From assembly GCA_902465105.1 (NCBI GenBank), contig CABQLM010000037.1, positions 1 to 20,431 of the forward strand: a DNA stretch of 20,431 nt. The letters are read 5' to 3'. This stretch comes from an uncultured Collinsella sp. (GTDB lineage: Bacteria; Actinomycetota; Coriobacteriia; Coriobacteriales; Coriobacteriaceae). The position numbers and the translations under genes were made by a program. Numbering within the stretch: the stretch's first letter is position 1; every line of letters begins with the position of its first letter. The notes under the pieces were generated by a model that saw only the letters and a list, made by a program, of their open reading frames with translations, had not been told where the DNA came from and did no database searches. Shown here in pieces: positions 20,310 through 20,431 of this stretch.

Positions 20310-20431
20310 CTGACGCCGTCGCGGCCGCAGAGCGCCGACCCCGCCGAGCTCGAGCGCGTGAACGCCGACGGCACCGTGGGCATCCCGGAGCTGGTGCTGG
20401 GCACCACCGAGGCCGAGGCCGTGAAGCTCTT
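20310..20431 (+). pseudogene. GC-rich partial reading frame at the window edge
   Basis: From about 20310 the plus strand is open to the window end in one frame and reads as plausible protein (PAELERVNADGTVGIPELV, then LGTTEAEAVKL). Composition is much more GC-rich than the AT-richer 20160-20300. There is no ATG or GTG start near the GGAGG at 20302-20306; the frame begins with CTG, or a later GTG at 20358. It may be a gene remnant or a gene whose true start is unclear. I do not recognise the product. Confidence 0.3.

Overview
The window looks like a chromosomal segment of a Coriobacteriia actinobacterium, most likely Collinsella or a close relative. This is inferred from moderately high GC, the protein sequences and a complete bacterial-type (ADP-glucose) glycogen gene set; no database search was run. 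It holds 13 supported protein genes, one tRNA gene, one doubtful gene fragment at the right edge, and several strong hairpins.

Layout. (1) 1-2640, plus strand: a long imperfect palindrome (1-106), then fmt and rsmB, which overlap by 4 bp. (2) 2647-3061: a second long palindrome, a bidirectional terminator and a small FmdB-type zinc-ribbon gene on the minus strand. (3) 3106-16142, minus strand: the glycogen locus. Transcription order is glgB, glgP, glgC, glgD, glgA, then a separately promoted gene fusing a GH13 alpha-glucan hydrolase to a GH77 4-alpha-glucanotransferase. (4) 16143-16488: a divergent control region. (5) 16489-17829, plus strand: a HAD phosphatase/phosphomutase-like gene and thiamine pyrophosphokinase. 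(6) 17886-18046: tRNA-Ala(GGC) with clear promoter and terminator. (7) 18112-20160, minus strand: a two-gene cassette of a GIY-YIG nuclease-like protein and an ADP-ribosylglycohydrolase, then a GC-rich fragment to the window end.

How the genes work together. GlgC with its catalytically degenerate partner GlgD makes ADP-glucose, GlgA polymerises it and GlgB branches it. GlgP phosphorolyses the chains, and the GH13-GH77 fusion can open branches or maltodextrins and disproportionate the products. One locus therefore encodes both synthesis and breakdown of glycogen.

Most notable. GlgA ends in a 268-residue tail built from only eight amino-acid types (A,E,K,P,R,S,T,V), alternating acidic and Lys/Thr/Ala blocks like histone H1 tails. 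GlgB has a shorter tail of the same kind plus a basic N-terminus, so the two polymer-building enzymes, and no other enzyme of the locus, carry polycationic disordered appendages. The regions upstream of the fusion gene and of glgB/HAD share GTTTTACCAA and GTTTACCAT sites, suggesting one regulator. GlgB also lacks the usual region-I histidine (Gly instead). The GIY-YIG/ADP-ribosylglycohydrolase pair beside the tRNA gene is a candidate accessory system of unknown function.
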